From assembly GCF_027923465.1 (NCBI RefSeq), contig NZ_BRLB01000010.1, positions 62,001 to 126,000 of the forward strand: 64,000 bases of DNA, in the 5' to 3' direction. This DNA is from Vallitalea longa. Lineage in GTDB: Bacteria; Bacillota; Clostridia; Lachnospirales; Vallitaleaceae. Below the pieces are notes generated by a model. It did no database searches. It had not been told where the DNA came from and worked only from the letters and a program-made list of their open reading frames with translations. Of the stretch, positions 45,901 through 55,934 are shown piece by piece (the stretch's first letter is position 1; each line of letters starts with the position of its first letter). The translations under genes were made by a program, and so were the position numbers.

Positions 45901-47367
45901 CAGATCTCTGGTCACATAGATATCATAATAAACATCTGTATCTGTGATAACATCGCCATATGTAGATGAAGTACTTAACACATCTTTTCTTTTGAAAGCT
46001 CCCCAAACGAAGTTTATTGAATCCTTATCTTCTATAACATTAAAAGTTCTATTAGCTTCTAGAAGATCACTGATATTATCATTATATGAATCTCCTGGAA
46101 CCAGATAAAATTTTTCAAGTTCATTATTTATAACTTCAAGAGGTTTGTCTTTCAATGTATTGAGTATTGACTTTGTCATTAAATTAGGAACTAAAGGTTT
46201 AGTTGGACTTATATTTAATGCCTGGGGTACGAATGGAACTTTTTCTGATTTTGGTTCTATTGGTATCTTACTAGTATCTCCTACAGCCTTATAACATAAT
46301 TGCAATTGATATTCAACTGGATGATTAGGTCTCCTTACACGATAATATTCCATAGTAGCAGCATCTTTATTGAATATTGCAATGTTACTAGGTTGATCAT
46401 TAACATATTCTAGTAAAGTCGCATTAACTAATTCATATTCGCTCTGATCTTGTCCTACTTTAAAACTTGCAGGAATATTCCATTCTAATCTTACATATTC
46501 TCCATCTTCATAAACTTGAAGGTCGATATTGGTTGAACATGTCCATATGTAAGGATAATTAACATTCTTAACGATTGGTTTACTATTATAATATTCTGTT
46601 ACTGGTTCTACCATTATAGAATATATTTGACCTGGATATATATTTTGTTCTAATTTGTAGGAAAGTCGACTTCTCTTTTTCACTGTATCATAGAATTTAT
46701 CTATCTTACCTGATTCTACAGAAAGGTTATTAACTTCACCTTCCTTGTTATTCAACAATTCCTGCTTAGATTTATTAGAATAATCACCAACTGCATATAC
46801 GATTCTGTAATCAAAAGAATCCAATCCGATATCATCCCATACAACTTCTATACTATCATCTTCTGGTCTCAATTCAACATTTAAATCAGTGATGCCATAT
46901 ACTTTCTTGGCAGCTCCTGTTGAAGGTGCAAGAACTTGTGTAACCTCTCCATCAATAATTACCTTATGATAATGGTAAGGGTTAATGGATAGTTCATATA
47001 ATGATCCTGTATCAAGAACTATTTCATCATGAACATTGATAGCTTTATCATTGAATTCCTGTGTACCTGAATCTATTTTTATAGTTTCCCCTACTCCAGA
47101 TGTTTTATTATTGACTCGTAACTCATAAAAATCTGGTTTATGTACATCCTTAGGATCTGCAGCGGTTCCCCATTTATCTGGTTCCTGCCAACTGACAGTC
47201 ATTGTAGGTCTTATAATTGGTTTACCTGTTACGATGTCTTGTCCAATAATATAAAAAATATCGTCTATGGATATATCTTTAACCGGTATCTGGATATTAG
47301 CCATTACACTTATTGGTTGGACAATTATGCATATTATTATACTTAAGCATATCAATCTTTTCTTCAT
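42946..47367 (-). CDS. Giant fibronectin-III/SLH-like surface protein (1473 residues)
   Basis: Exported: signal peptide LICLSIIICIIVQPISVMA near 5-23. The body is a chain of about six fibronectin type III-like domains, recognisable by their IxVxW strands and the YxxRV- or YxxWIRS-type strands (for example SIEVVWDDIGLDSFDYRIVY, and MTLAWKYN with TQYYFWIRSK). The last ~200 residues are degenerate SLH repeats (KITEKQMLNILYGVL, TISREDAFNMFVRTYEI, KAIKLGLISDP), which would hold it on the wall. No enzyme domain seen. AGGAGG is seven bases before ATG 47367, and the preceding giant gene ends 11 bases ahead. Confidence 0.83.
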   Translation of the reverse strand: MKKRLICLSIIICIIVQPISVMANIQIPVKDISIDDIFYIIGQDIVTGKPIIRPTMTVSWQEPDKWGTAADPKDVHKPDFYELRVNNKTSGVGETIKIDSGTQEFNDKAINVHDEIVLDTGSLYELSINPYHYHKVIIDGEVTQVLAPSTGAAKKVYGITDLNVELRPEDDSIEVVWDDIGLDSFDYRIVYAVGDYSNKSKQELLNNKEGEVNNLSVESGKIDKFYDTVKKRSRLSYKLEQNIYPGQIYSIMVEPVTEYYNSKPIVKNVNYPYIWTCSTNIDLQVYEDGEYVRLEWNIPASFKVGQDQSEYELVNATLLEYVNDQPSNIAIFNKDAATMEYYRVRRPNHPVEYQLQLCYKAVGDTSKIPIEPKSEKVPFVPQALNISPTKPLVPNLMTKSILNTLKDKPLEVINNELEKFYLVPGDSYNDNISDLLEANRTFNVIEDKDSINFVWGAFKRKDVLSTSSTYGDVITDTDVYYDIYVTRDLESLAGAKKIIDTKKYTDSSSTNILKNSKDEIVGYKQTLEYYYDKDETDLQRITPGNIYYIKIVAKKKYGNEENISEPTIVSLYFGYNGDAFEPPAISKPPLKIKDKDTTTTDVAVIWKEKWWEVIAKDTVKYNELSRWANNVWVVNENNTAKIYTKYVEGAEYFKIYEDEKEVKRLVDYVKNIDSVKYKDFELISRKIDLGADQFGVSDVKYKFCKIPYGLVQKEINIKRKDNPDYSFVDYYEKLISDDKNGISPIAWQDIEVTKDVDDEAYLYYKQDALLPNTLYLFMVYPYRQLYSGQVISAHYPAPIVVATKPEDSTVNPDPTVPNLYISDYTDTTMTLAWKYNTNFEYEIRYSLTENVEDAQVWEWKLPDNPLDPLYPTDGSYYEVTVDDLFPDTQYYFWIRSKQPTTNHESPWSNAAIGTTKDISNPLPPRGIGVASSESMKKHNYDASVTEDYISIEWLLNEDDKEKPQDDQSSINKHFVYLMEVADNGSFIDPIYIEVDGGQGDIKPSNVEILEKYLVKINKLIGNRFYYVRMKTRVIVTGKEEGQLIIKDSSGYSNPIRILTKFSNSEYDGHTDPELEILPSKDYELVYDKDEKLLTYRFRSDETGQDNMADNNVDQRLISNLIKHNTYVYKIDVSKFKDNPITKRKILIPYSVMKAFDTHKVNIIINTGDMTLEIPYESLKSNIDKQVDNYAAVPTLNINFEQFNNSYVKEFMPEDALVSVGIPQKLGIYVSTDKGTSEIKNTDKEMTMNVKAKPRYSLYGKDLITYRKDSKYNKWQVVNGKYDTYSGDVTFSTGSLGVFGIYVTDQDKIDNAKPNVKTHWSENARKKIANKYNISGLDNYDPENKITEKQMLNILYGVLTDERDIDVNKYIDKNTIRQLNNSGISKTGTFDKKTISREDAFNMFVRTYEIINDEVVKYDNDILNNIHNDSTVGSEFKESVAKAIKLGLISDPKKIRAKDSMKFGEMFSIWSIIE

Positions 47368-47378
47368 ATATTTTCCTC

Positions 47379-50300
47379 CTACCAATCAATATTATTATCT
47401 ATTCTAGTTAACATTTCCAAAACTGTTTCCATAACCACTTTTTCATTAGGTAATATCCTACCATCTATTAATTTGATTATACCTAGATTTGCCCCTTTAA
47501 TAAGTACATCTCTATATTCTTCACTTACATCATTGATATCTTCTATAATATTGTAATCTGTAATATTAATACTATCTATATTAATATCGTTCTTAGCTGA
47601 ATAAGCCTGCATGAATATATAATAGGCTTCATCGTTTTTCATATGTCCATACATATCACTTACAGGTACATCTATATTCAATTCTTCCAGCCACTCTTGA
47701 TTATCGTAACCTTTTGATGCTCCTAGAATTCTCGCTGTTGCAGATAAAAGCTGATAATTATATACTTCGTAATCTAGATTACTCAACTCTTTACTACTAA
47801 AAATTTCTTTCAGACTATACTCTGTAATAATATCTGTAACCATACCATTATAATTTTCATCTAAATTACCATATATAGTAAGATTTGGCGCAATTATGTA
47901 AGCTCCCGTCTTATCAGTTTCTATATTATATGTATTGCCGTAGTTATCAGTATCAACTGCCACAAATTCTATTTTTTCTTTTCTATAGCCTTGAAAAGTT
48001 TCATTAAGTGATTTTACATTGAATTCTATACGTACTTGGTTATCTAACTCTTCTACCCTATTATAATCGTCTTGTATATTTTTCTCTATCAATCTCTTGA
48101 CATTATTTCTATGCGATTTCTTAACTAATTCCAAAGTATCGTTTACTATCTTTAATAGCTTAACATCATCCATACCAGATTCCAATTCCTTATCAAGTTC
48201 ATTCATCAGATAAGTCTTTTTACTTTCAACTACTTTATCAAATTCTGAAAGTATTTTACCCTCTAAATCAGATTCTGATATATCGCTACCAACTACTTGA
48301 ATATCAAAATTGACTAAATTAGTTGTTGGCTTTCTTCCATCAATTCTTGCTTTGTATTCTCCTATATTCACTACTAACCTAATATAGTAATCTCTTGCAG
48401 AACTACTGTATTTATTTATTTCATCAATCTTTTCTAATATTTCAGTTGTTGTATCTTTTGATAATGCGTATGGTCGTATACCTAGATTACCTTCAGGGAA
48501 CCTAACCATTATTGTTACCCCATTATTATTAGCGGTTTCAATCATTTGTGCAGGTAAATAATAATCTTGTACACCTTCTATAGCATCTAATAAATAATAT
48601 TTACCTTCATTAACATATTTTAGATCTCCTATATTATAATCTTGTCTATATTTCAATACTTGTTCATTATCATCTTCATCCACTATCCAATAAGGAGTTT
48701 TTAGAAGTTCTTGTGCCTTATCTTTATAATAATTTATATACTCTATATATTTATTCTCTCTATCATAATCCTTTTGGTCAAACTCTGTACGCGTACTGAC
48801 TCTTTCAGAGAAACTTGACCTTGGATAGACTCTATCTCCATTTGGAAGAGTATCTCTTGGTTTAGTTCTATCCTGTATCCTGACTTTAATATTATACGTT
48901 GTACCAGGCTTCAATCCACTAACTTTATAATATACTCTTGTATAACCATCATTAGCACCTTCTATTTGTCCTAGATAATCACTATTATATCTTGTATCAG
49001 AATAATCAAGGTCCTTATCCCCTTTTACAAATACATCAATACCATAGTCTCCTGTAGAATAATAATCATCTGGAATTGGAGCATCGAATCTGATTACTGT
49101 TTCTCTTTTAGAGTCATAAGAATACTTGGAATTATGATCTATTATCAGATTAACAGGTCGTTTAATAGGAGCTGTCGTTAAAGAATCTGCCACCCATGCT
49201 GAGACAGCTTTTGGAACCTCAGATTTAATTTTAATTGTTCTGGCATAATAATAATATACTTTATTCGGTAAATTATTATCATCTATAATAGTAATTTTAT
49301 TGCCTTCAACTTTATATGTGTTAGATGCGTTAATCCATCTTTTATTATTTTTATCATAAGATTTTAAGATGTATTCCCCATCTTTTACATATAGTCTCCA
49401 TCCTTCTATTATTGTATTTTTCAATGAATCCGAAGCAAATATATCCTGTAGCATTTTCCCTCTAGAAAGTGAATCCGGTAAAGACTTGTTCTCTATACTA
49501 ATAAGTTCAAATCCATATTTATCTTCCACTAACTCTATTTCTGTAGGAATTTCCCATGTTATCTCTCCAGAAATCATATTTTCATCAAAATGAGTAACAT
49601 CCATATTTTCTGGTGCCAAAGGTACTAATTCTTCATCTCCCGGATTTGTAGGCACTACAGGTGATGTAACACTTATCATCCCTGATGGCTCAGAACGTCT
49701 TGTCTCTACTACGATACTTGTATCAATAGAATCTGATATATCCAGCATAGTAACGATTCTGATATAATAATTAGTATTAGGGTCAAGATTCAATAATTTC
49801 AGCTCTTCACTTCCAGCATCTGTAGGTCTGGTACTAATATCACTATATAACACATCATCTGACCTCAGTCTATTTAGTTCTTCTTCTGTTAACTCCACAT
49901 CATCAGAAAAGTCTTCTGTTTTATAGAATCCATTGTTATTTTTTCTTGTTTCCCCTGAAGTAGTATCTTCCAGGTCAAGTATTTTTTTAACGTCATTTTC
50001 ATCATCAGTAGTCATCAATGATTCAAGGTTCAATATCTTTTTCTTATCTTTTGAAATGTATATTCTGTAATTAATATTATTGATGTTCTTATTAAGTGGT
50101 GTTACCATATAATTATCATAATTTCTGATATCAACTAGATTAAATCCTACATTTATCCCTACTCTTGGTTCTGATTCAGTAGTAATACGAGGAGTATATT
50201 GTATGTTTGAAGCTCTAGGAATATCGTATTTCAACATGCTAAGAGAAATACTGTCCGCTATAGAGCGGTCACTTTCACCGACCCCTCCTGTAACATTATT

Positions 50301-52388
50301 AACATACAGAGATCTCATTCTGATGAAATTGATACCAGGAAATTCATAATCATATTCATCATCTTGAGTTAATGCTTGTTTATAAGGTTCATCTTTATTA
50401 GTCACGTCTTTTCTTACTGGCTTGGACCATCCATTGTTATCTTTTATTACTACATTTCTAATTTCAAATAAATTTTCACTTTTGTTATATCCTGATAGAA
50501 AATTGCTTACATCCAAAGTTGTTCCAAGAGATTTTCCAGTATCAACTTCTTGGACCTGAATTCTCTTTACTTCTTTTCCATCAACTATTTCAGGATTACC
50601 TTCCTTATCTAATACTGTTCCTTTGAATACTTTAAAAACTTTAGTTATGGTATATGGATTATTTGTTTGTCCGATTGGAATATCATTAAACAATAATTCA
50701 TAATATATTGCACTATTCTCATCTGACAACATACTTTCTAATAAATCCCTATCTGGAGCATGCCATGCTAAATCAAATTGAACTTTTTTAGGAATATTAG
50801 AATCATCATCATTTGGAGGTACAACTGCCAAATTCTTAACTCCCTTTATTCTTGGTACTGGAGGTGGCACATCTTTATCAGCATTAGGCACATATTTTAT
50901 AGTCTGTGACTTAATGGGTGTACTTGCAAATTGTACTCCTACCTGATAGAATTCTTGACTACTACCATTTGCAAAAGGTACAGGAATATATATATTAAGA
51001 TCAGAATTCTTTTGATTGTGATAATGTTTCAACCATACATCATCTTTCCCAAATATTGACTTTTCTGTTTTACTATGATAAATAGTATATTCCAAGTCAT
51101 CTGCGTTACTTCCTGCATATGGAACTATGTCAAGATAAGCGTCATCCATACTTGCTCTTTTAACTATATAATCTAAATATGTATATGCGTATTTATTAAT
51201 AGGCTCATATTGATTAAATATATAATTAGGACTTTCTTCCAAAGTTATAATAGCAGTATATACTCTACTGGAATCTAGATTATCCCATTGAAGGAACTCT
51301 GTATCTCCATTTTTGAGATTCTCTCTATCCTTAACTAATTCAATCGTATAAGTTCCTGTAGTATCATCGTAATCGTATTGAACATTGGTATTGTCATCAC
51401 TAGTTTGAGGGGTATTAATAAATTTACCGTCCTTATCATCAAGAGCTAAGATAATATCCGTATTATCTCCGTTATCTCTGATATCCTTTAACGCTAATAC
51501 CGCATTAATCAAATCACCATCAGCCTTTGTCAATTGACCGCTTGCAGCTATTTCATATTGTGCACTCTTAACATTAAATATTTTTGGTCTATCAAAAGTA
51601 ATTCTAAGACCAGGTTTACTTCCTGGACGTACATCCGAATCATTTGGGATGATTAAAGTTTTTTTATCTTCATTAGTGTTGGTTTTACTATCTTTTACCC
51701 AATGTGTCGGCTCTATTTTGAAGTTATCAAATGTTCTAAGTAGTTGTAACTTACATTTCGTATTGTCCGGTGTAGTTAATTCAAAAGGTACGATACATCC
51801 TTTTTGTACACCCTTCGTTAGAAAGCTTATAGTTTTTGTCTGCATATTCCATTTGAATCTCACAGGTAAATTATTAATTACAAAAGAAGCCCCCGGATAT
51901 TTGGAACTTGCTCCTCTAACGATTTCAAATTCAATGGAATCTCCATCGAATAAATTTGTTTTATCAGTTATTGTCTCTAATTGAGGTACAAGCAAATCAT
52001 AATTCATCATTGCGAATGATTTATTGAATTCGGATTCTGTAATACTTGTTTCTGTCCCAGAATCTGTATCAATCCTTATCATATTATATTTGAATGTTAC
52101 TTTGTTGACTTCATGTTCAACAATAACTTGCGTTTTTACTTTATCAGTCAAATAATATTCTAACTTATATTCTCCATAATCTTCAAGATTCCAATTTATA
52201 AGTACCTCATCATTACCAGCCTTATTATTGACTATCTGCAATAACTCATCCATAGTATCATTCTTTTTCCACTCAAATCCCTTATCGGAAGCAGCTCTAA
52301 TTCTAGTGCTACCTATGTTAAAAATAGTAAGAGCTAAAATCACAAGACACATAGAAGTTATCCACAATATATTCTTTTTCTTCATCAT
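47379..52388 (-). CDS. Giant exported fibronectin-III-type surface protein (1669 residues)
   Basis: Signal peptide or anchor ILWITSMCLVILALTIFNIG near 6-25. The body has several fibronectin III-like beta domains (KKVQFDLAWHAPD, GEITWEIPTEIELVEDKYGF, ETVIRFDAPIPDDYY with TTYNIKVRIQDRT), an Asp/Asn-rich interior, and a C-terminal helical region that reads like worn SLH repeats (IIEDINDVSEEYRDVLIKGA). No catalytic motif seen. It is the first gene of the three-gene surface operon. Two ATG codons (52388, 52385) follow GGGGG; 52385 is better spaced. The function may be S-layer or cell-envelope scaffold. Confidence 0.8.
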   Translation of the reverse strand: MMKKKNILWITSMCLVILALTIFNIGSTRIRAASDKGFEWKKNDTMDELLQIVNNKAGNDEVLINWNLEDYGEYKLEYYLTDKVKTQVIVEHEVNKVTFKYNMIRIDTDSGTETSITESEFNKSFAMMNYDLLVPQLETITDKTNLFDGDSIEFEIVRGASSKYPGASFVINNLPVRFKWNMQTKTISFLTKGVQKGCIVPFELTTPDNTKCKLQLLRTFDNFKIEPTHWVKDSKTNTNEDKKTLIIPNDSDVRPGSKPGLRITFDRPKIFNVKSAQYEIAASGQLTKADGDLINAVLALKDIRDNGDNTDIILALDDKDGKFINTPQTSDDNTNVQYDYDDTTGTYTIELVKDRENLKNGDTEFLQWDNLDSSRVYTAIITLEESPNYIFNQYEPINKYAYTYLDYIVKRASMDDAYLDIVPYAGSNADDLEYTIYHSKTEKSIFGKDDVWLKHYHNQKNSDLNIYIPVPFANGSSQEFYQVGVQFASTPIKSQTIKYVPNADKDVPPPVPRIKGVKNLAVVPPNDDDSNIPKKVQFDLAWHAPDRDLLESMLSDENSAIYYELLFNDIPIGQTNNPYTITKVFKVFKGTVLDKEGNPEIVDGKEVKRIQVQEVDTGKSLGTTLDVSNFLSGYNKSENLFEIRNVVIKDNNGWSKPVRKDVTNKDEPYKQALTQDDEYDYEFPGINFIRMRSLYVNNVTGGVGESDRSIADSISLSMLKYDIPRASNIQYTPRITTESEPRVGINVGFNLVDIRNYDNYMVTPLNKNINNINYRIYISKDKKKILNLESLMTTDDENDVKKILDLEDTTSGETRKNNNGFYKTEDFSDDVELTEEELNRLRSDDVLYSDISTRPTDAGSEELKLLNLDPNTNYYIRIVTMLDISDSIDTSIVVETRRSEPSGMISVTSPVVPTNPGDEELVPLAPENMDVTHFDENMISGEITWEIPTEIELVEDKYGFELISIENKSLPDSLSRGKMLQDIFASDSLKNTIIEGWRLYVKDGEYILKSYDKNNKRWINASNTYKVEGNKITIIDDNNLPNKVYYYYARTIKIKSEVPKAVSAWVADSLTTAPIKRPVNLIIDHNSKYSYDSKRETVIRFDAPIPDDYYSTGDYGIDVFVKGDKDLDYSDTRYNSDYLGQIEGANDGYTRVYYKVSGLKPGTTYNIKVRIQDRTKPRDTLPNGDRVYPRSSFSERVSTRTEFDQKDYDRENKYIEYINYYKDKAQELLKTPYWIVDEDDNEQVLKYRQDYNIGDLKYVNEGKYYLLDAIEGVQDYYLPAQMIETANNNGVTIMVRFPEGNLGIRPYALSKDTTTEILEKIDEINKYSSSARDYYIRLVVNIGEYKARIDGRKPTTNLVNFDIQVVGSDISESDLEGKILSEFDKVVESKKTYLMNELDKELESGMDDVKLLKIVNDTLELVKKSHRNNVKRLIEKNIQDDYNRVEELDNQVRIEFNVKSLNETFQGYRKEKIEFVAVDTDNYGNTYNIETDKTGAYIIAPNLTIYGNLDENYNGMVTDIITEYSLKEIFSSKELSNLDYEVYNYQLLSATARILGASKGYDNQEWLEELNIDVPVSDMYGHMKNDEAYYIFMQAYSAKNDINIDSINITDYNIIEDINDVSEEYRDVLIKGANLGIIKLIDGRILPNEKVVMETVLEMLTRIDNNIDW

Positions 52389-52593
52389 TTATCCCCCTTA
52401 GTCACAATTTATTGTTAACAACCATTATAAATTATATCTTATAAAGTCAATACCTAACTTAACAATTATGTTAAATAAACTATTAACACTAAAAAACATA
52501 ATTAACATATTAATATATATAAACAGGTTTCAATTATATATCGGCAGATACTTACTAATAGTTGATAGAATAAGTAATAACTTTACCTAATTA

Positions 52594-52633
52594 ATAAAAA
52601 AACAGCATAACTCGATTTTAACAAGTTATACTG
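52594..52633 (-). terminator. Terminator at the end of the acid-sugar operon
   Basis: Ten-bp stem (52603-52612 with 52624-52633, one G-T pair) followed by seven T on the minus strand, 32 bases after the aldehyde dehydrogenase stop. Confidence 0.85.
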
Positions 52634-52665
52634 CCTGATTTAAATCTAATATTGATTTTATGCTC

Positions 52666-54087
52666 TTATACTCTTAAAGAAATTCTTTTTAATGTAAAAT
52701 ACTCTTCAAGACTATATTTTGAACAATCTTTTCCGATACCACTTTGTTTTACTCCACCATGAGGTTGATTGATAGCATAATATGGCTCATTTACACACAC
52801 TGTTCCTGCATCAATAGCTTCAGATAATTTCATTACTTCAGATAAATTCTCTGAGAACACATATGAAGTTAAACCATACTCAGTATCATTTGCTTTTTCA
52901 ATTACTTCTTCAATAGTGTCAAACTTAGCAATGCCCATAATCGGACCGAAAATCTCTTCTCTATATACTTTCATATCTTTATCTACATCTGTGAGTATAG
53001 TAGGTAACAAATAATATCCTTTATCATGGTCTTCTGGTTTTTTACCGCCTGTTATAACTTTTGCACCATGGTTGACAGCATCTTCTATAAGTCCTAACAT
53101 TCTTGTTCTAGCTCTATCAGTTAGAAGTGGCCCCATCATGGCTCCTTCATCTGATCCTGCTCCCAATACAACTTTCTCAGCAAATTCTTTAGCATATTTA
53201 ATAAATGTATCATATACACTGCTATGAACAAAAATTCTGTTAGGAGATACACATACTTGACCTGCATTAGTAAATTTCAAGTCAACAAGTTTCTTGGCTG
53301 CATCTTCAATCTTAGCATGTTCAGTTACAACAGCCGGTGCATTTCCACCTAATTCCAATGAAAAATGTTTAATTGAAGTTGATGACTGTTCTACTATCTT
53401 AAGTCCTGTTTCAGTAGAACCTATCAAAGTAATTAGACTTGGAATCTTACTTCCATTTATTGTAGCAGCAACTTCAGAAGATAAACCAGATATAATGTTA
53501 ATGACACCTTCTGGAAAATCTATTGACTCTGCAACTTTACCTATATATAAAGTCGTTAGTGGAGTCTCCTTAGACGGTTTTAATATACAAGTACATCCAG
53601 AGGCTAATGAAGGTCCTAATTTATAACCAACATTAAGAAGTGGAAAATTCCATGCTAAATGTGCAGCTATAACACCTCTCGGTTTTTTAACAATTATATT
53701 TTTAAAATTATCATCATAATCTGGTATTGTCTCTCCATATACTCTTTTTGCTTCTTCTTGATAATATGATAGACAAAGTATAAGCATCCCGAAATCATAT
53801 TCTGCATCTTCAGTTGTTTTTCCAGTCTCGCTTATCAAAATATTTACCATATTATTTTTTTCTTCTAATAGTTTGATTCTCAACTTTTCTATCCAAGTAT
53901 TTCTTTCATTTATTGAAAGTTTCGACCAAGTTTTAAATGCTTTATAAGCAGCTGTCAAAGCTGTTTCTGTCTGAACTGATGATGCACCTTTAAACTCAGT
54001 AACAATTTCCTCAGTTGCTGGATTGACAACTTTAATTATTGATCCATCACCTTCAATACATGAACCATTAATATATTGTTTATACAA
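52666..54087 (-). CDS. NAD(P)-dependent aldehyde dehydrogenase
   Basis: Oxidises an aldehyde to the acid. Catalytic Cys in NAGQVCVSPNR (near 279), general-base Glu in LELGGNAP (near 245), cofactor-binding AAHLAWNFPLL and KPSKETPL, and the terminal EEIFGPI. Succinate-semialdehyde or lactaldehyde dehydrogenase-like. Last gene of the acid-sugar operon, so the likely substrate is the aldehyde released by the aldolase (glyceraldehyde or lactaldehyde), or an aldose if it acts first. TTG 54087 is six bases after AGGTG; the GTG at 54096 sits inside that site. Confidence 0.88.
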   Translation of the reverse strand: MYKQYINGSCIEGDGSIIKVVNPATEEIVTEFKGASSVQTETALTAAYKAFKTWSKLSINERNTWIEKLRIKLLEEKNNMVNILISETGKTTEDAEYDFGMLILCLSYYQEEAKRVYGETIPDYDDNFKNIIVKKPRGVIAAHLAWNFPLLNVGYKLGPSLASGCTCILKPSKETPLTTLYIGKVAESIDFPEGVINIISGLSSEVAATINGSKIPSLITLIGSTETGLKIVEQSSTSIKHFSLELGGNAPAVVTEHAKIEDAAKKLVDLKFTNAGQVCVSPNRIFVHSSVYDTFIKYAKEFAEKVVLGAGSDEGAMMGPLLTDRARTRMLGLIEDAVNHGAKVITGGKKPEDHDKGYYLLPTILTDVDKDMKVYREEIFGPIMGIAKFDTIEEVIEKANDTEYGLTSYVFSENLSEVMKLSEAIDAGTVCVNEPYYAINQPHGGVKQSGIGKDCSKYSLEEYFTLKRISLRV

Positions 54088-54150
54088 AATTATCACCTAT
54101 CTTTCCCTATTTTTATAAATGTATTCTATCATACCATTAATTTCATCAAA

Positions 54151-54984
54151 CTAATTTTTAACCGCTCCAGCAGTCATTCCACTTATGAAGTACTTTTGTA
54201 AGAAAACAAATAATACAACTAGAGGTACACTTGCAACCAAAGATGCTGCCATCATATCATTCCATAGTATCTTATATTGCCCACTTAATTCTGCAATTCC
54301 AACTGTTATTGTCTTCATTTCTTCTGTTGTCACAAAAGTTGATGCAAACATGTATTCATTCCATCCATTTATAAAACAATAAATACATATTGAAACTAAT
54401 CCAGGAATAGTTAACGGTAATACTATCTTCCAGAAAACTTGGAACCTTGTACAACCATCAATTATAGCAGCTTCATCAAGTGAAATTGGTATTGATTTAA
54501 AGAAACTGGTTATCATCCATGTTGCAAAAGCTATTGACATAGATACATATACAACAATTAGTCCCCAATACGTATTAATCAAATTCAACTTATTCAATAT
54601 TGTATAGAATGGTACCAAAACCATGATTGATGGAAACATTTGTGTTACCAATAAAAAGGACATGAATTGTTTTCTACCTTTGAATTTGAATCTAGTTACT
54701 CCATATCCTGAAAAACATGCAAAAATAACTGTAATTATTGTTGAACCGACCACAACTATGAAACTATTCTTCAATTGAGTAAAGAAAGGGTATGCAGTTC
54801 TTATATTTCTAAATGAATCTAATGTCGGATTTTCTGGAATCCATCTAGGTGGAATAGTAAATGTCTCAACTTCTGGTTTGAAAGCTGTAGAAACCATCCA
54901 TAAAACCGGTATCAAAACCATTAAAGAAAATAGAGCTAAAATTATATAATATCCAATATTTCTAGTAACTTTTTTAGTCTTCAT
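54151..54984 (-). CDS. Sugar ABC transporter permease (MalG type)
   Basis: Inner-membrane subunit with six spans. The EAA loop is readable as EAAIIDGCTRFQVFWKIVLP (about 183-202), the site for the ATPase. A typical start (GYYIILALFSLMVLIPVLWM) and end (QKYFISGMTAGAVKN) of the MalG family are present. ATG 54984 overlaps the end of the other permease by 11 bases. No ATPase gene is in the operon, so a shared MsmX-like ATPase elsewhere is likely. Confidence 0.93.
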   Translation of the reverse strand: MKTKKVTRNIGYYIILALFSLMVLIPVLWMVSTAFKPEVETFTIPPRWIPENPTLDSFRNIRTAYPFFTQLKNSFIVVVGSTIITVIFACFSGYGVTRFKFKGRKQFMSFLLVTQMFPSIMVLVPFYTILNKLNLINTYWGLIVVYVSMSIAFATWMITSFFKSIPISLDEAAIIDGCTRFQVFWKIVLPLTIPGLVSICIYCFINGWNEYMFASTFVTTEEMKTITVGIAELSGQYKILWNDMMAASLVASVPLVVLFVFLQKYFISGMTAGAVKN

Positions 54985-55861
54985 TAGCTTTAAACACCCT
55001 TTCATATATTTTCCCTATAGCAAAACAGATAAAGAATACAAGTATTGCAGTAGCAGAACCTTTACCGAATTTAAAATACTCAAAATTGGTTTTATATATG
55101 TCGATACTTATCAATGATGTAGCACTTCCAGGTCCTCCCTGGGTTAATACCCAAACAATAGTGTAATGCTTAAACCACCATACAGTATCTAATATCAATG
55201 CTGTAGCAAGTATGTGTTTTATACTTGGAATTGTTATATAGATAAATTTCTGCCAATTGGAAGCTCCATCTATCTGACCAGCTTCATATAGTGTTTTAGG
55301 AATACTTTGTAAACCAGCTAGAATCATCATCATAATCATAGGGAAACCCTTCCAAATACAAACCATTACTGCAATAAAGAATGCATATTTTCCATCTCCC
55401 AGCCATGATAAAGGTTCTGAAATGATTGATAATTTCATTAATAAATGATTGACTAAACCATATACAGGATTGAATAGCCATTTAAAAACCATTGCCAGTA
55501 CAGATTCAGGAATAAGCCATGGCATTATAAGTATAGCTCTAAATAATGTGATTCCTTTTATGTTTTTATTTAATATATGTGAAAGTATAAACCCAATGAT
55601 GAAATGTCCTAATACAACAAAGAATGTAAACTTCAATGTTATCCAAACAGATGAATAAAACTCACTATTGAATAAGACATCGGTATAATTGTTAAACCCA
55701 ACAAACTTCCACTTATTAATTAGATTTGTGTTAAACAGACTTATATACAAACCTCTAAATACAGGATATGTAATCAGAATAAGCATTACTATTAAATTAG
55801 GTAAAATAAAAGAATATCCCATCCTATTAACGTTTGTTGTTCTGTATTTAAATAATCGCAT
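54974..55861 (-). CDS. Sugar ABC transporter permease (MalF/UgpA type)
   Basis: First permease of the carbohydrate importer; 295 residues with six membrane spans and the EAA motif YEAGQIDGASNWQKFIYITIP near 205-225. ATG 55861 is six bases after AAGGGTG; the longer frame (from 55915) runs back through a hairpin and is rejected. It lies after the solute-binding-protein gene and overlaps the second permease by 11 bases. Confidence 0.93.
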   Translation of the reverse strand: MRLFKYRTTNVNRMGYSFILPNLIVMLILITYPVFRGLYISLFNTNLINKWKFVGFNNYTDVLFNSEFYSSVWITLKFTFFVVLGHFIIGFILSHILNKNIKGITLFRAILIMPWLIPESVLAMVFKWLFNPVYGLVNHLLMKLSIISEPLSWLGDGKYAFFIAVMVCIWKGFPMIMMMILAGLQSIPKTLYEAGQIDGASNWQKFIYITIPSIKHILATALILDTVWWFKHYTIVWVLTQGGPGSATSLISIDIYKTNFEYFKFGKGSATAILVFFICFAIGKIYERVFKANED

Positions 55862-55890
55862 TGATTCACCCTTTTCTATGTCCATGTATT

Positions 55891-55925
55891 GATATACGCC
55901 TTGATATATTACCAAGGCGTATATC
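55891..55925 (-). promoter_or_regulatory. Intercistronic hairpin after the solute-binding protein gene
   Basis: Perfect 13-bp stem (55891-55903 with 55913-55925), without a T-run in the direction of transcription. Such structures protect the 3' end of the binding-protein transcript or limit read-through, giving more binding protein than permease. It lies between the binding-protein stop and the permease start. Confidence 0.7.
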
Positions 55926-55934
55926 TGCAGTCAT

